A DNA stretch of 64,000 nt, from positions 186,001 through 250,000 of the forward strand of contig NZ_JGYQ01000016.1 in the NCBI RefSeq assembly GCF_000741535.1. Reading direction: 5' to 3'. Below, piece by piece: positions 28,475 through 37,598 of this stretch. The stretch's first letter is position 1. Each line of letters starts with the position of its first letter. The notes beneath the pieces were generated by a model, which was not told where the DNA came from, searched no databases, and saw only the letters and a list, made by a program, of their open reading frames with translations. This DNA comes from Bifidobacterium boum (lineage in GTDB: Bacteria; Actinomycetota; Actinomycetes; Actinomycetales; Bifidobacteriaceae). A program made the translations under genes and the position numbers.

Positions 28475-29770
28475 TTATGCGCGTTTCGCGGTGTGTTGCA
28501 CTGGGGGTGCCGGAGGTTCAGATATCGGACGCTCCACAGCGACATCCTGATGGTCCGCCACGCGCGAAGAGTCGGAGGCGACGGCGCTGTCATCTTGGCC
28601 TTCCACCCGACTGCCGCCCTGCGCGGGACTGACATGCTGCGCGGCATGATGTTTGTCGTACACCGCATCCTCCTCGATAATCTCAGGGATACGATGGCGC
28701 AGGTACGGCAGCATGGTAAGCACAGTCAACACCGCCGCAGCACACAGGAAACCAATGACGACATACCGCACATCGAAGAACAGGATCATAATCGACCCGA
28801 AAGAGATAAGCGCCGCCCACCCCCACAAAATCAAGACCGCTCCTTGGACGGAATGGCCGATCTTCAGCATCCGGTGGTGCAAGTGCATACGGTCAGGGTG
28901 CATCGGCGACTGTCCTTTGCTTAAGCGGCGGACAATCGCCAAACACATGTCGAGCACCGGCAGGAACAGCACGAGAATCGGCAGCAAAATCGGCATGAAC
29001 ACCGGCACGTACACGCTCGTGTGAATCGAAGCAGGATCAAGATGACCGGTCATGACAATAGATGCGCACGTAATAAGATACCCGAGCAGCATCGACCCGG
29101 AATCCCCCATGAACAGTTTCGCCGGATGCCAATTATGCAACAGGAAACCCACACAAATACCAACCAACGCCACGTCAATCAGCGTGGCCATAGACGCATA
29201 ACTCGGCGAAGAACGGGCAAGCACATACGAATACAAACCAAACGCGATACCGCCGATAGCGACGATACCGGCGGCAAGCCCGTCCAAGCCGTCCACAAAA
29301 TTCACCGCGTTAATCGACGCGACAATCAAAAACGCGGTAATCGCCATGGACAATGTCGGCGAAGCCGTCACCAACGACCCCAACGGCAGCGAAATAATCT
29401 GCAAGCCGCCCCAGGCCACGAATACGGAAATCAGCAGCTGGCCCGCCATTTTCAGCATCCAGTCAAGATCCCACAAATCATCGGCCATACCCAGCAGACA
29501 AATCATCACGGCGCCCGCCAACACCACCCAAGCCTGCTGATTGGCGGTAAACAAGCCGGAAATAAACGGAATATGGCTGGCGAACAGCATAGCGACCACG
29601 AAGCCGACCAGCATGCCGAGGCCGCCCATACGCGGAGTAGGGATGGTGTGCACGTCACGTGCACGCACCTTGCCGACCGCTCCGATACGGATAGCAAGAT
29701 GACGGATCAGCGGAGTAACCAGCCACGTGGCACCACCAGCGACCGCGGCAATGAACAGGTATACCCTCAT
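28475..29770 (-). CDS. Undecaprenyl-phosphate glycosyl-1-phosphate transferase (WecA/MraY family)
   Basis: A 431-residue polytopic enzyme moving a sugar-1-phosphate, probably GlcNAc-1-P, from a UDP-sugar to undecaprenyl phosphate, which starts cell-wall-linked polymer synthesis. Motifs are TIPTPRMGGLGMLVGF, LLGMADDLWDLDWMLKMAGQ (catalytic Asp pair), INAVNFVDGLDGLAAGI, LFMGDSGSMLLGY and the His-rich MHLHHRML. An unusual hydrophilic tail of about 65 residues follows the last helix. Its ATG overlaps the tsaC stop by 4 bp. Position next to prfA-prmC-tsaC is conserved in actinobacteria, where it is annotated rfe/wecA. Confidence 0.9.
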   Translation of the reverse strand: MRVYLFIAAVAGGATWLVTPLIRHLAIRIGAVGKVRARDVHTIPTPRMGGLGMLVGFVVAMLFASHIPFISGLFTANQQAWVVLAGAVMICLLGMADDLWDLDWMLKMAGQLLISVFVAWGGLQIISLPLGSLVTASPTLSMAITAFLIVASINAVNFVDGLDGLAAGIVAIGGIAFGLYSYVLARSSPSYASMATLIDVALVGICVGFLLHNWHPAKLFMGDSGSMLLGYLITCASIVMTGHLDPASIHTSVYVPVFMPILLPILVLFLPVLDMCLAIVRRLSKGQSPMHPDRMHLHHRMLKIGHSVQGAVLILWGWAALISFGSIMILFFDVRYVVIGFLCAAAVLTVLTMLPYLRHRIPEIIEEDAVYDKHHAAQHVSPAQGGSRVEGQDDSAVASDSSRVADHQDVAVERPISEPPAPPVQHTAKRA

Positions 29771-30426
29771 GCGCCAAGTCCCCCGCCGTTGATATGCAAT
29801 GCCTCGCGAACAACGGCTTGCGGGATCACTCCCTCACGCAGAATGCTGATGCCGTCACGCTCCGTTGAATCAGCGGCAACCACCGTACTGGCGACATGCC
29901 CCTGGGTCGGGCCGCCGTCAAGATACAAATCCACCTGATCGCCGAACGCGGCGACAGCTTCGTCGATACTCTGGGCGCTCTCATCGCCGGAACGGTTCGC
30001 GCTGGATGCCGCAACAGGCCCTGTCGCGCGCAAAATACGCAGCGTCAACACGGAGTTAGGCACACGGATGCCTTGCGTCGCACGACCATCGGATTCACGG
30101 CGAATCGTCTTCAACCGGCAATCATCCTGGGCGATGGCGATCGGCGAGAACGCCCCAGGCAGGAATGCGGCCGCCAAACGGTTCAACGGCGCCGGAAGAT
30201 ACAATCCCAAATCATCCAACGCGTCAACATCAGCCATGATGACCTGCAATGCCTTATACCGCGGCCGCTGCTTCAACGCGTAAATACGGTCGATGGCCTG
30301 CTGGTTGAACGGGTCACAGGCAATACCGTAAACCGTATCCGTGGGGATGACGACAACGCCACCCTGCTTGATAATTCGCGCCGCCCGCGCAATGGACTCC
30401 TCGTTGACCGTACAAACCTCGCCCAT
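29767..30426 (-). CDS. tsaC: L-threonylcarbamoyladenylate synthase (Sua5/YciO/YrdC family)
   Basis: Makes the threonylcarbamoyl-AMP intermediate for t6A37 in ANN-decoding tRNAs. The 219 residues carry the YrdC fold: GGVVVIPTDTVYGIACDPFN near the start, the basic KQRPRYKALQVI, and PVAASSANRSG with TEP-like VDLYLDGGPT. GGAGGT is 4 bases upstream of the ATG at 30426; a longer frame to 30507 is not family-like. It ends in a 4-bp ATGA overlap with the glycosyl-phosphate transferase gene and follows prmC by 86 bp, in one operon. Confidence 0.93.
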   Translation of the reverse strand: MGEVCTVNEESIARAARIIKQGGVVVIPTDTVYGIACDPFNQQAIDRIYALKQRPRYKALQVIMADVDALDDLGLYLPAPLNRLAAAFLPGAFSPIAIAQDDCRLKTIRRESDGRATQGIRVPNSVLTLRILRATGPVAASSANRSGDESAQSIDEAVAAFGDQVDLYLDGGPTQGHVASTVVAADSTERDGISILREGVIPQAVVREALHINGGGLGA

Positions 30427-30512
30427 AACACCTCCGATTGTTCCGTCACTATTGCACCATCGTGTCCAGACGTGTCTGACGCGACCGACCGCAATCATCG
30501 CGGTCATGCCGT

Positions 30513-31409
30513 TTACTTCACAGCGAACAGATAGCGTGGACGTGACGTGTAATCCGCCCCGGTGCGCGCCTGCGAAAAACCGTTCGCCAACGCGTACGTG
30601 AGCAGACGGTCGGCCTGCGTGATGTCATGCTCAAGCACCAATACGCCGCCATCACGCAACAAGGCGAAAGCGCGACGAATAATACGCTCCGGAATCAGCG
30701 TGCCGTCAGCGGAACCGCCATACAACGCGGCTTGCGGATCATAATCACGCACTTCAGGCTGGGTCGGCGGCTGGGACATCGGCACGTACGGCGGATTCGT
30801 GACCACCAAATCGATGGAGCCGTTCAATGCCGCGAGCGTTGTGGTATCCGTGGCATCCCCCGCCTCGAGATGATAGTTGTAGCCTGCCGCCGGATCCTTG
30901 TCCGCCACACGTTTGGCATTGCGTTTCGTCCATTCAAGCGTTTGCTGGTATTTTTCCACCGCCCATACTTCAGCCCCACGCACTTCGGTGACAATGGACA
31001 AGCCAATAGCGCCACTGCCCGCACACAAATCCACAACCTTCGGGGCGTACAGGCCTTCACGCGTCAGCCAGTCGATACCAGCTTGCACCACGATTTCGGT
31101 TTCCTGCCGGGGAATGAACACGCCCGGCCCGACTTGCACATCAAGATAACGGAAAGGAACATGGCCGACAATATACTGTAACGGTTCACGCGAAGCACGA
31201 CGGTCCATCATCGAACGAAACACGGCAAGCTGCTCGTCAGTGACATCGATACTGTCACTCATGACCAAAGCTTTATCGATATCGCGAGGGCTGATACCAC
31301 AAGCTTCAGCGAACAGCAGACGGGCATCATACCGGGCGGTTTCGATACCCGCGTCCTTAAGCCTCCCGGTCGCTTCGGCCAGCATGTGTCTGAGTGATTC
31401 AATGCCCAT
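30513..31409 (-). CDS. prmC: Release-factor glutamine methyltransferase
   Basis: Methylates the Gln of the GGQ motif in RF1 and RF2, using SAM. The 298 residues contain an N-terminal helical domain (about 1-90), VPFRYLDVQVGPGVFIPRQE, the SAM site VVDLCAGSGAIGLSI and the substrate-binding NPPY motif (VVTNPPYVPM). The insertion AKRVADKDPAAGYNYHLE is longer than in E. coli. Its substrate gene prfA lies directly upstream in the same orientation, which is a classical arrangement. Confidence 0.95.
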   Translation of the reverse strand: MGIESLRHMLAEATGRLKDAGIETARYDARLLFAEACGISPRDIDKALVMSDSIDVTDEQLAVFRSMMDRRASREPLQYIVGHVPFRYLDVQVGPGVFIPRQETEIVVQAGIDWLTREGLYAPKVVDLCAGSGAIGLSIVTEVRGAEVWAVEKYQQTLEWTKRNAKRVADKDPAAGYNYHLEAGDATDTTTLAALNGSIDLVVTNPPYVPMSQPPTQPEVRDYDPQAALYGGSADGTLIPERIIRRAFALLRDGGVLVLEHDITQADRLLTYALANGFSQARTGADYTSRPRYLFAVK

Positions 31410-31524
31410 GCGCGATAAAACTCCCTTCCGGTATATGTGTTCCGTGCCGCCGATGTTGTACGCCGGCGAATGCCTGACAGTTCGGCAGCAGCCGTTGACG
31501 CCGCTGCCGAAAGCAGCTTACCGG

Positions 31525-32643
31525 TCAGGACGCGTCAGCACCATGAAGCTTCTGCTGTTCGAGACGCGCCGCCTCATCCGCCTGGATGTCGCTGTCAATC
31601 ACCGCCTGCAAGTCGCCGTCAAGCACCTGGTCAAGGTTGTACGCCTTGTAATTCGTACGATGGTCGACAATACGGTTTTCCGGGAAATTATAGGTGCGGA
31701 TGCGTTCGGAACGATCCAGCGAACGGACCTGGGAATGGCGCATATCCGCCGCCTCCGCCGCCTCCTGCTCATGCTTCATGGCCAGCAGGCGGGATTTCAG
31801 GACGCGCAACGCGGATTGACGGTTCTGGATCTGCGACTTCTCATCCTGCATGCTCACCACGATGCCGGTGGGAATGTGGGTCATGCGCACCGCAGAATAC
31901 GTGGTGTTCACGGACTGGCCGCCGGGACCGGAACTCATGAAAATATCAATCTTCAAATCTTTGGGGTCGATTTCAATCTCATCATCATCGTCATCCGCTT
32001 CGGGGAAAACGATCACGCCGGCGGCCGACGTCTGGATACGCCCCTGCGATTCAGTGACAGGGATACGCTGCACGCGATGCACGCCGCCCTCGTATTTGAG
32101 GCTCGCCCACACACCATCCTCCGGGGCGGGCGTGCCTTTCGCGCGGATGGCGAGCTGGACGTCCTTGACGCCGCCAAGCTCAGTGGTGTTCTCGCTTTGG
32201 ATGGTGGTGGACCAGCCGCGTTTTTCCGCATACCTCAAGTACATGCGCAACAGGTCGCCGGCGAACAGTGCAGCCTCCTCGCCGCCGGTACCGGCCTTGA
32301 TTTCCATGATCACATCACGGGCGTCATCCGGGTCGCGCGGGATCAGCGCGGTGCGCAACGCCTCCTCGGCCTTCGGCAGCTCAGCTTCAAGCCGCTTGGC
32401 CTCAGCGGCGAAATCCTCATCCTCCGAGGCCATCTCTCTGGCAGCCTCAAGATCGTCACTGATCTGACGGTACTTGGTGTACGCGGCAACGATCGAACCG
32501 AGTTCAGCATGGCGGCGACCAAGCTTACGGATTTTGTCGGGGTCGGACGCGACCTCAGGCTGCGCCATCTGCCGTTCGATGTCGTGATATTCCTCCACTG
32601 CGGTTTTCGCCGCGGGGAACTGATCCTGTGGATCCTGTGCCAT
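31525..32643 (-). CDS. prfA: Peptide chain release factor 1
   Basis: Recognises UAA and UAG. The 372-residue protein shows [14 protein letters not shown], the codon-recognition region with PVT ([14 protein letters not shown], the RF1 PxT motif rather than the RF2 SPF) and the catalytic loop [12 protein letters not shown] basic C-terminal region follows ([20 protein letters not shown]). GAGGAAT precedes the ATG. The prmC gene follows after 115 bp. An uncommon 540-bp gap with a tandem hairpin array separates it from rpmE. Confidence 0.97.
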   Translation of the reverse strand: MAQDPQDQFPAAKTAVEEYHDIERQMAQPEVASDPDKIRKLGRRHAELGSIVAAYTKYRQISDDLEAAREMASEDEDFAAEAKRLEAELPKAEEALRTALIPRDPDDARDVIMEIKAGTGGEEAALFAGDLLRMYLRYAEKRGWSTTIQSENTTELGGVKDVQLAIRAKGTPAPEDGVWASLKYEGGVHRVQRIPVTESQGRIQTSAAGVIVFPEADDDDDEIEIDPKDLKIDIFMSSGPGGQSVNTTYSAVRMTHIPTGIVVSMQDEKSQIQNRQSALRVLKSRLLAMKHEQEAAEAADMRHSQVRSLDRSERIRTYNFPENRIVDHRTNYKAYNLDQVLDGDLQAVIDSDIQADEAARLEQQKLHGADAS

Positions 32644-32839
32644 AACTATTCCTCGTTACCGTTATACGTGTTCGCGCGGGTTCCAACCGTCCCGGCCAAG
32701 CCCTGTGCCATAAGCGCCACGACGACGGTCAGCCGCGCATCGGTGACCACGCTTCATCTTGCTCAACTTCACTATCATATAGTCACGCTTAGCCAAGGTA
32801 CGTATTCGCGTGGTTGTAACCGGGACTGCAGGATGCCAG

Positions 32840-33112
32840 TCAGGTGCCGTGCGACTGAAGCATCGCACCGCACGGCGATACCGCCGACAACCGGGAAGAA
32901 CTCGCTGATATCTCGCAGGTGTGCGACTGAATCGATGCATAGCACGGTGATACCCCGCATGGACAGCAAGAATCCTCCGACATCACGGTGTCGTGTGACC
33001 GAACCGTCACACGACAGACCGATACCGAGGCCAGATGACGAAAACCATGAGCTATCTCGCAGGCGTGTGACCGAACCGTCACACCGCGGCGAGATACCTC
33101 ACGGCATGCGAA
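32840..33112. repeat. Four-unit tandem hairpin array with exact 72-bp period
   Basis: The core GTGYGACYGA begins at 32849, 32921, 32993 and 33065, exactly 72 bp apart. The last two units have a clean 7-bp hairpin GTGTGAC-CGAACC-GTCACAC; the first two are diverged (GTGCGACTGA with imperfect right arms). A GATACC follows each hairpin by about 10-20 bases. The array fills most of the gap between rpmE and prfA (32644-33153) and has no convincing coding content. Confidence 0.85.
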
Positions 33113-33153
33113 TACCGGCGAGCCGCCATTGCCGCGAAACGCCGGAAAAACAA

Positions 33154-33179
33154 CAACGCCAGTCCGAAGACTGGCGTTG
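33154..33179 (-). terminator. rpmE terminator
   Basis: CAACGCCAGTC pairs perfectly with GACTGGCGTTG around the tetraloop CGAA, directly after the rpmE stop. On the minus strand it is followed by TTGTTTTTCC, a fair U-tract. It implies that prfA needs its own promoter inside or beyond the repeat array. Confidence 0.8.
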
Positions 33180-33188
33180 ATAGAAGCC

Positions 33189-33401
33189 TTACTTGCTGCG
33201 CTTGCCGTAACGCTTCTCGAAACGAGCCACGCGGCCGCCGGTATCCAGAATCTTCTGCTTACCGGTGTAGAACGGGTGGCAGTTCGAGCACACGTCAACC
33301 GTCATATGATCGCCAGGGGCGGTGGTACGGGTGACAAACGTGTTGCCGCACGAGCAGGTGACCTGCACGGCATGATAATCGGGATGAATGCCCTGCTTCA
33401 T
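33189..33401 (-). CDS. rpmE: Ribosomal protein bL31, zinc-binding type
   Basis: A 70-residue bL31 starting [20 protein letters not shown]. Both metal-binding pairs are present (CSC near residue 16 and VCSNCHPF near 37), so it is the C+ form that binds zinc. ATAGGAG precedes the ATG at 33401. It heads the conserved rpmE-prfA-prmC-tsaC group. Confidence 0.96.
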   Translation of the reverse strand: MKQGIHPDYHAVQVTCSCGNTFVTRTTAPGDHMTVDVCSNCHPFYTGKQKILDTGGRVARFEKRYGKRSK

Positions 33402-33543
33402 GGTATGTCTCCTATGGAATTCGGGGGACCCGGGTCGCCAGCCCCTATGGCGGGCGTGAACCGGAACCTCGAGTATTGTACGCGCCACAGGCGACGACAC
33501 GCCAAACATGCCGTCAGCTTAACCGTCGAAACCACAAGAAAAG

Positions 33544-33617
33544 TGGGGCCTCACGGGCTTGAACCGTGGACCAGCGGATTATGAGTCCGATGCTCTAACC
33601 GACTGAGCTAAGGCCCC
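33544..33617 (-). tRNA. tRNA-Met (CAU anticodon)
   Basis: On the minus strand a 74-base cloverleaf starts GGGGCCTTAGCTCAG and ends GAGGCCCCA. The acceptor stem is GGGGCCT/AGGCCCC, the D stem GCTC/GAGC, the T arm CACGG-TTCAAGC-CCGTG and the anticodon loop CTCATAA gives CAU. It lacks initiator features, so elongator Met is most likely; a lysidine-modified tRNA-Ile2 also reads as CAU and cannot be fully excluded. No CCA is encoded. Confidence 0.92.
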
Positions 33618-33781
33618 ACGTTGGAGCAAACCAACTTATCCAATATAGCAAATCCCCTGACCGCACGCGCCGCATCCGGAGCTCCGAGAAACAGATGCGG
33701 ATATCGCGCGGATTGCTTGGGATCCCCAAATCACAGGATTTGATATCGTGCGATCAGCCGGTCGCCCCAACAACAGGCGGA

Positions 33782-34465
33782 TCAGTCCGCCAGACCGCGA
33801 ATAGCACGCCCCGAAGCGAACCGGTCAAGCGCGCCGGTACGCGCGATAGCCAAATACAGGAACCAGCTCATAACGCCGGCGAACACCACGCCGCCAACCA
33901 CTTCACTGATCAGATGGACAATGCCGCGCGGGCTCAACAACGCGACACCCTGATACCGGAAGAACAGCAGATAGAAGCCGTATTCAAGCGCCACGCACAA
34001 TCCAGAAGCGATACTCAGCGGCAGATTGTACTTGCGGTACCGTGCCAGCGCGAACGGAATCTCCGCGAACACGCCTTGCAGTGCGGCGGAAATAAACACG
34101 AAACTGAACGCGAAACTATTGCCGAACACCATCTCGGCGACCGCACCCACCAGATTCACATACACGGCAGCGCCAGGCTTGCGGATAATCAGCAATGCAA
34201 GAGGACCGGAAAAATACCAGAATGCATGCAGCACACTCGCGATGCCCGGCAGCAGTGCGCCCAGCACCGGCGAAATCGCCTGATACGCGAAGTTGAATCC
34301 CCAGAACACAAGCCCGCATGCGACGCCGAGCGCGGCGCCGACGGCGATATCGGCAGTGGTCCAGCGCAACGTAACCGGATGCGCAGCAATCACAGTGCCG
34401 TTGCCTTGGGAAGATGGATATGTGGATTTGGCCAGATCGGCCTGATTGCGAGCAGAGTTGCCCAT
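33782..34465 (-). CDS. ECF transporter S component, YkoE-like (thiamin precursor)
   Basis: A 227-residue membrane protein with a 35-residue hydrophilic N-terminus and about five to six helices (LRWTTADIAVGAALGVACGL, GPLALLIIRKPGAAVYVNLV, ISEVVGGVVFAGVMSWFLYL). The pattern WTTADI...VFWGFN and the central NLVGAVAEMVFGNSFAFSF fit YkoE-type substrate-binding components for hydroxymethylpyrimidine or thiamin. No ATPase or T component is adjacent, so it would share an energising module. I looked for a TPP riboswitch upstream and saw none. AGGAGA precedes the ATG at 34465. Confidence 0.75.
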   Translation of the reverse strand: MGNSARNQADLAKSTYPSSQGNGTVIAAHPVTLRWTTADIAVGAALGVACGLVFWGFNFAYQAISPVLGALLPGIASVLHAFWYFSGPLALLIIRKPGAAVYVNLVGAVAEMVFGNSFAFSFVFISAALQGVFAEIPFALARYRKYNLPLSIASGLCVALEYGFYLLFFRYQGVALLSPRGIVHLISEVVGGVVFAGVMSWFLYLAIARTGALDRFASGRAIRGLAD

Positions 34466-34600
34466 GGGATTCTCCTGTCCCTCATGGCCGCACACAGTAT
34501 TGTCTCGGAACTCGGGCGTTCCTTGACCTGTGCGACTCGGGCGGGAACGCCACATGCCATGGTAGCGGGCATGCACACAAACGGGAACCCGATGCGGCGT

Positions 34601-34654
34601 GTTCCCGGCGCGTTCTCGGCAGTTCCCGAGATGTCCTCGGCATGTTCTCGATTT
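34601..34654. repeat. Five tandem 11-bp repeats, consensus GTTCYCGGCAT
   Basis: Consecutive units GTTCCCGGCGC, GTTCTCGGCA, GTTCCCGAGAT, GTCCTCGGCAT and GTTCTCGATTT occupy 34601-34654. The 10-11 bp step places each on nearly the same face of the helix. It sits about 140 bp upstream of the YkoE-like start and just downstream of the EcsC gene. Confidence 0.7.
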
Positions 34655-34670
34655 CTCCCGGGAAGCCCGG

Positions 34671-35504
34671 TTACTGCTGCTCGTTGATGAACATCTTCAT
34701 CGCGTTATCCGCGATGACCTTGGTGGTGACCAGATCGACGCCACCTCCGATTACTCCGCCGACGACCGGGATGAGTTCTCCTATGTTGATAACACCCTTT
34801 TGTCCGAATTTGGTGACCAGGCGGAAGCCAACTGCCTGATTGATTTTCGTCAACGCCTTGCCCGGAACTTTCTTCACGGCGCTTGTAGCAAGCTTGCCGC
34901 CGAACTGAATGCCAACATCTTTCAGCACGTCGCTCATGGCTTGTCCCGTCATGCAGACGTATGTCATGGTCTGCACTTGATCTGTTCGCGGATCAAAGCC
35001 ACCAATCTGCGCGACAGCAGCAATCATGCGAAGTTGACAGTACCAGACTGTACCCAAGTTTGCTGGCACAGCCACAGGAAGTGTAATCAAACCACCCAGG
35101 CTCGTCAGAAACCCAGAGGTGGTGCACTTAAGAATCTGCGTATTAATCAGGGCCTCCGCGGCCTTACGCGGAGTTGAGTAACGGGATGTGTAATCCTTTA
35201 CCATGTCTTCCACTGATTCGCTCACATGGGGAATACCATCCATCGCTTTTCCATAGCACGTGTCGAGAATCTCCACTATCTGGTCGGAAGACAACGCTTC
35301 TTGGGTCTTTCCGATTGCTTTCTTTCCAGCATCAACTACACTGGCCGCCCCATTGCCGACATTGTGCGCGACTTCCTGCCCCGCTCGGGCGACCGCGGCG
35401 GCACCGTCACCGATGCCACGCGACACTTGCTTCCCCGCCCCCGCGGCGGCAGACAGACCGGATTCGAAAGCCCGTTGGACACCAGAAAAATCAAAATCCA
35501 CCAT
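34671..35504 (-). CDS. EcsC family protein
   Basis: A 277-residue protein. The first 80 residues are a Gly/Ala-rich, amphipathic helical region (SGLSAAAGAGKQVSRGIGDG and similar 11-residue-like repeats). The EcsC domain follows: YSTPRKAAEALINTQILKCT, TSGFLTSLGGLITLPVAVPA, IGGFDPRTDQVQTMTYVCMT and VINIGELIPVVGGVIGGGVD. EcsC proteins are membrane-associated and of uncertain function. AGAAGGAGA precedes the ATG at 35504; a longer frame upstream is not supported. Single gene. Confidence 0.8.
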   Translation of the reverse strand: MVDFDFSGVQRAFESGLSAAAGAGKQVSRGIGDGAAAVARAGQEVAHNVGNGAASVVDAGKKAIGKTQEALSSDQIVEILDTCYGKAMDGIPHVSESVEDMVKDYTSRYSTPRKAAEALINTQILKCTTSGFLTSLGGLITLPVAVPANLGTVWYCQLRMIAAVAQIGGFDPRTDQVQTMTYVCMTGQAMSDVLKDVGIQFGGKLATSAVKKVPGKALTKINQAVGFRLVTKFGQKGVINIGELIPVVGGVIGGGVDLVTTKVIADNAMKMFINEQQ

Positions 35505-35835
35505 CGGAAGTCTCCTTCTCTCAGCGTTCCACTCATACCCTGCATACGGAACGTGTGACGACGATTGGTCACATAATATCAGCCGCACAATCCAAACTCT
35601 GGCTGAAACACGCCGAAAACCGCCCCGAGATACCCCCGCAATAACCCCCGCGGGAAGCCCCGGAATGGGCGATCCACGCATAGAAATTTCTGTGTATGAG
35701 AATAACGCGGTGCTTATTATCCAGCTAGTTGCTGCTCAGGCTTAAGTGTCTCGTGGGGTAATCAATCGGTACGGTCATTGGCCTCAATCCGGCGGGTCGG
35801 CAAGCCGAAACACATCCATCTGTTAATAGTGTTTC
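35505..35835. other. Intergenic region upstream of the EcsC gene, no gene seen
   Basis: No coding sequence or clear promoter was identified. The stretch leads into the 73-bp repeat array. Confidence 0.4.
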
Positions 35836-36098
35836 TGGCACAAAGCTGGGCTACGCATTCTCGGATATACACAACCCGGCAGATGCCACCAGATATAACC
35901 GCCATCCGAAATATTCCCTCTCGCCACGCATGCCACGACATACGCAACGTGCCACATCCCACCAAGCAACCCAGCCGCCGACGGATTTGCCCAAGGACAC
36001 GCATCCTCAGACATACGTAATACGCCGAATCCGAAATCACGACAGCCGATGAACTTCCGTCATGTTGAACATGCCCAAACATACGCAACTCGTCACAT
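35836..36098. repeat. Tandem repeat array, ~73-bp period, core CATACGCAAC
   Basis: The core reads TATACACAAC at 35866, CATACGCAAC at 35939, CATACGTAAT at 36012 and CATACGCAAC at 36080; the spacings are 73, 73 and 68 bp. A preceding block ACGCATNC is also shared by units 1-3 (35842, 35927 region and 35999 region). The plus strand is poor in G and T. No strong hairpin is conserved, in contrast with the arrays at 0.9 and 32.8 kb. Confidence 0.75.
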
Positions 36099-36109
36099 CA
36101 ACAATGAAG

Positions 36110-36137
36110 CCCCGCCTGCTTTGTGCACAGGCGGGGC
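36110..36137 (-). terminator. BASS transporter terminator
   Basis: GCCCCGCCTG at 36110-36119 pairs with CAGGCGGGGC at 36128-36137 around an 8-base loop. On the minus strand it follows the transporter stop and is preceded by TTTTG. Confidence 0.75.
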
Positions 36138-36156
36138 CAAAACAAAAGGCAGCGGT

Positions 36157-37200
36157 TCAATCAGTCGCTGCAGCAACGGGAGCGGCGGTTGCGGCAGCAG
36201 GCTGCTTGGTCGGCTTGCCATCGACGGAATCACGCGGAATGCCGTACTTGTCATCATGGCGGCGCCACCAGGCGGAGAGCACCGAACCGGAGATGTTGTG
36301 CCACACGCTGAAGAACGTGGACGGGATCGCGGTGATCGGCGTCGATGCAAACGATGTCAACGCGAGCGTGGCGCCAAGGCCGGAATCCTGCATACCGACT
36401 TCGAAGGTGATGGCCTTCTGCTGCGCATAGCGGAAGCCCTTCGGATACATCTTGTACATGAGCTTCGAGAAGCCAAAACCAAGCGCATAGCCGCACAGGT
36501 TATGCAGAATCACAACAGGAATCGCCAGCAGCGTTTCGGAGCTGAACAGCTTGGACGCGTTCGCAGACACGACCACGCCGATGATCAACAGAATCGCGAC
36601 CTGCGAGACAATCGGCAGCACAGGCGTGACCTTTTCAATCTTCTCCTTGAAAATCATATGGCACGTGACACCAAGCGCAACCGGCACCAGCACAATGGTC
36701 AACGCGCTGAGGAACAGCGACTGCCACGGAATCGCCACGTAGCGGGAAGCGAGCAGCTGCATCAACAGCGGAATCATGAACGGCGCAAGCAGCGTGGACA
36801 GCAGACCGATCGACACATCAAGCGCGACATCGCCGCGCGACAGGAAGCTCATCACATTCGACGACGTACCCGACGGGCAGCAACCCACCAGAATCACACC
36901 CACGGCGATAGCGCCATCAAGATGGAAAATCCAGCACAGCAAGACGGCAATCAACGGCATGATCACGTAGTGGGCGACCGTACCGACGATCACCATCAAC
37001 GGTTGCTTGATGATCCGTGCGAAATCATCGACCGACAAGGTCAAACCCATGCCGAACAGAACGATCCCCAGCAGGTAACCCGTGTATCCTTTCGCCCACA
37101 CGCTAATCGCAGGCACAAAGTAATTGATCGCAGCCCACACAATGACAATCAATGTGAACCATTTCGTGAGCCAGGAGGCAGCTTGCTTCACTTTTTCCAT
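36157..37200 (-). CDS. Bile acid:sodium symporter (BASS) family transporter
   Basis: A 347-residue protein with about ten membrane helices. Family signatures are LLGIVLFGMGLTLSVDDFAR, the cross-over motif VILVGCCPSGTSSNVMSFLS and the second one ITFEVGMQDSGLGATLALTS. Bacterial members carry bile acids, pantoate, ketoacids or similar organic anions; the substrate here is unknown. A gut-dwelling host makes bile-acid handling attractive, but that is inference. The C-terminus is Ala/Thr-rich (KQPAAATAAPVAAATD). It stands alone. Confidence 0.9.
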   Translation of the reverse strand: MEKVKQAASWLTKWFTLIVIVWAAINYFVPAISVWAKGYTGYLLGIVLFGMGLTLSVDDFARIIKQPLMVIVGTVAHYVIMPLIAVLLCWIFHLDGAIAVGVILVGCCPSGTSSNVMSFLSRGDVALDVSIGLLSTLLAPFMIPLLMQLLASRYVAIPWQSLFLSALTIVLVPVALGVTCHMIFKEKIEKVTPVLPIVSQVAILLIIGVVVSANASKLFSSETLLAIPVVILHNLCGYALGFGFSKLMYKMYPKGFRYAQQKAITFEVGMQDSGLGATLALTSFASTPITAIPSTFFSVWHNISGSVLSAWWRRHDDKYGIPRDSVDGKPTKQPAAATAAPVAAATD

Positions 37201-37380
37201 ATGTTCGTTTACCCCTTTTTCGCCTACACATCAGGCGTACTGGGCATCATAGGCGGTTCAGGGGCGGCCGGGCATGAATGGTCAAGATGTGAAATGCCGA
37301 CGCGACGCACACTGCGGGCAGATGCGGCAAACTCGCCGCACCATGGCGAACGGAAGACACTACTTGCCGACAAGGAATCG

Positions 37381-37453
37381 TGCCCGGAACGCGATTCGAA
37401 CGCGCGACACCCGCTTTAGGAGAGCGGTGCTCTATCCACTGAGCTACCCGGGC
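37381..37453 (-). tRNA. tRNA-Arg (CCU anticodon)
   Basis: On the minus strand a 73-base cloverleaf starts GCCCGGGTAGCTCAG and ends TTCCGGGCA. The anticodon loop CTCCTAA gives CCU, which reads AGG. The anticodon stem is CGCT/AGCG and the T arm is GCGCG-TTCGAAT-CGCGT. No CCA is encoded. Confidence 0.93.
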
Positions 37454-37598
37454 AACAGATGATATTGTACACACAACCGCCCACCAGCTGTGCGCACCCG
37501 TTGTCACCGTGTTTGCGAGACCCGGATCAATGCACCTGCGAACGCTTACAGAGAGCGCCTGCGCAGAGCGCGCCGAAGCCCCTCCTATAGTGGGAGTC

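Noticed and set aside
31240..33180. A 646-residue plus-strand frame opposite prmC and prfA
   Set aside because: It runs antisense to two certain genes and through the repeat array, and has no recognisable domain.
32840..33298. A 152-residue minus-strand frame with a 24-residue internal repeat (VRSHACEIAHGFR-like)
   Set aside because: It arises because the 72-bp array is a multiple of three. It starts inside rpmE, has no ribosome-binding site and no family match, and the sister arrays have 73-74 bp steps that break any frame.
34466..34670. TPP riboswitch upstream of the YkoE-like gene
   Set aside because: The conserved CTGAGA and ACCTGAT/ATACCGGCG elements are absent, in contrast with the clear riboswitch at 61.5 kb.
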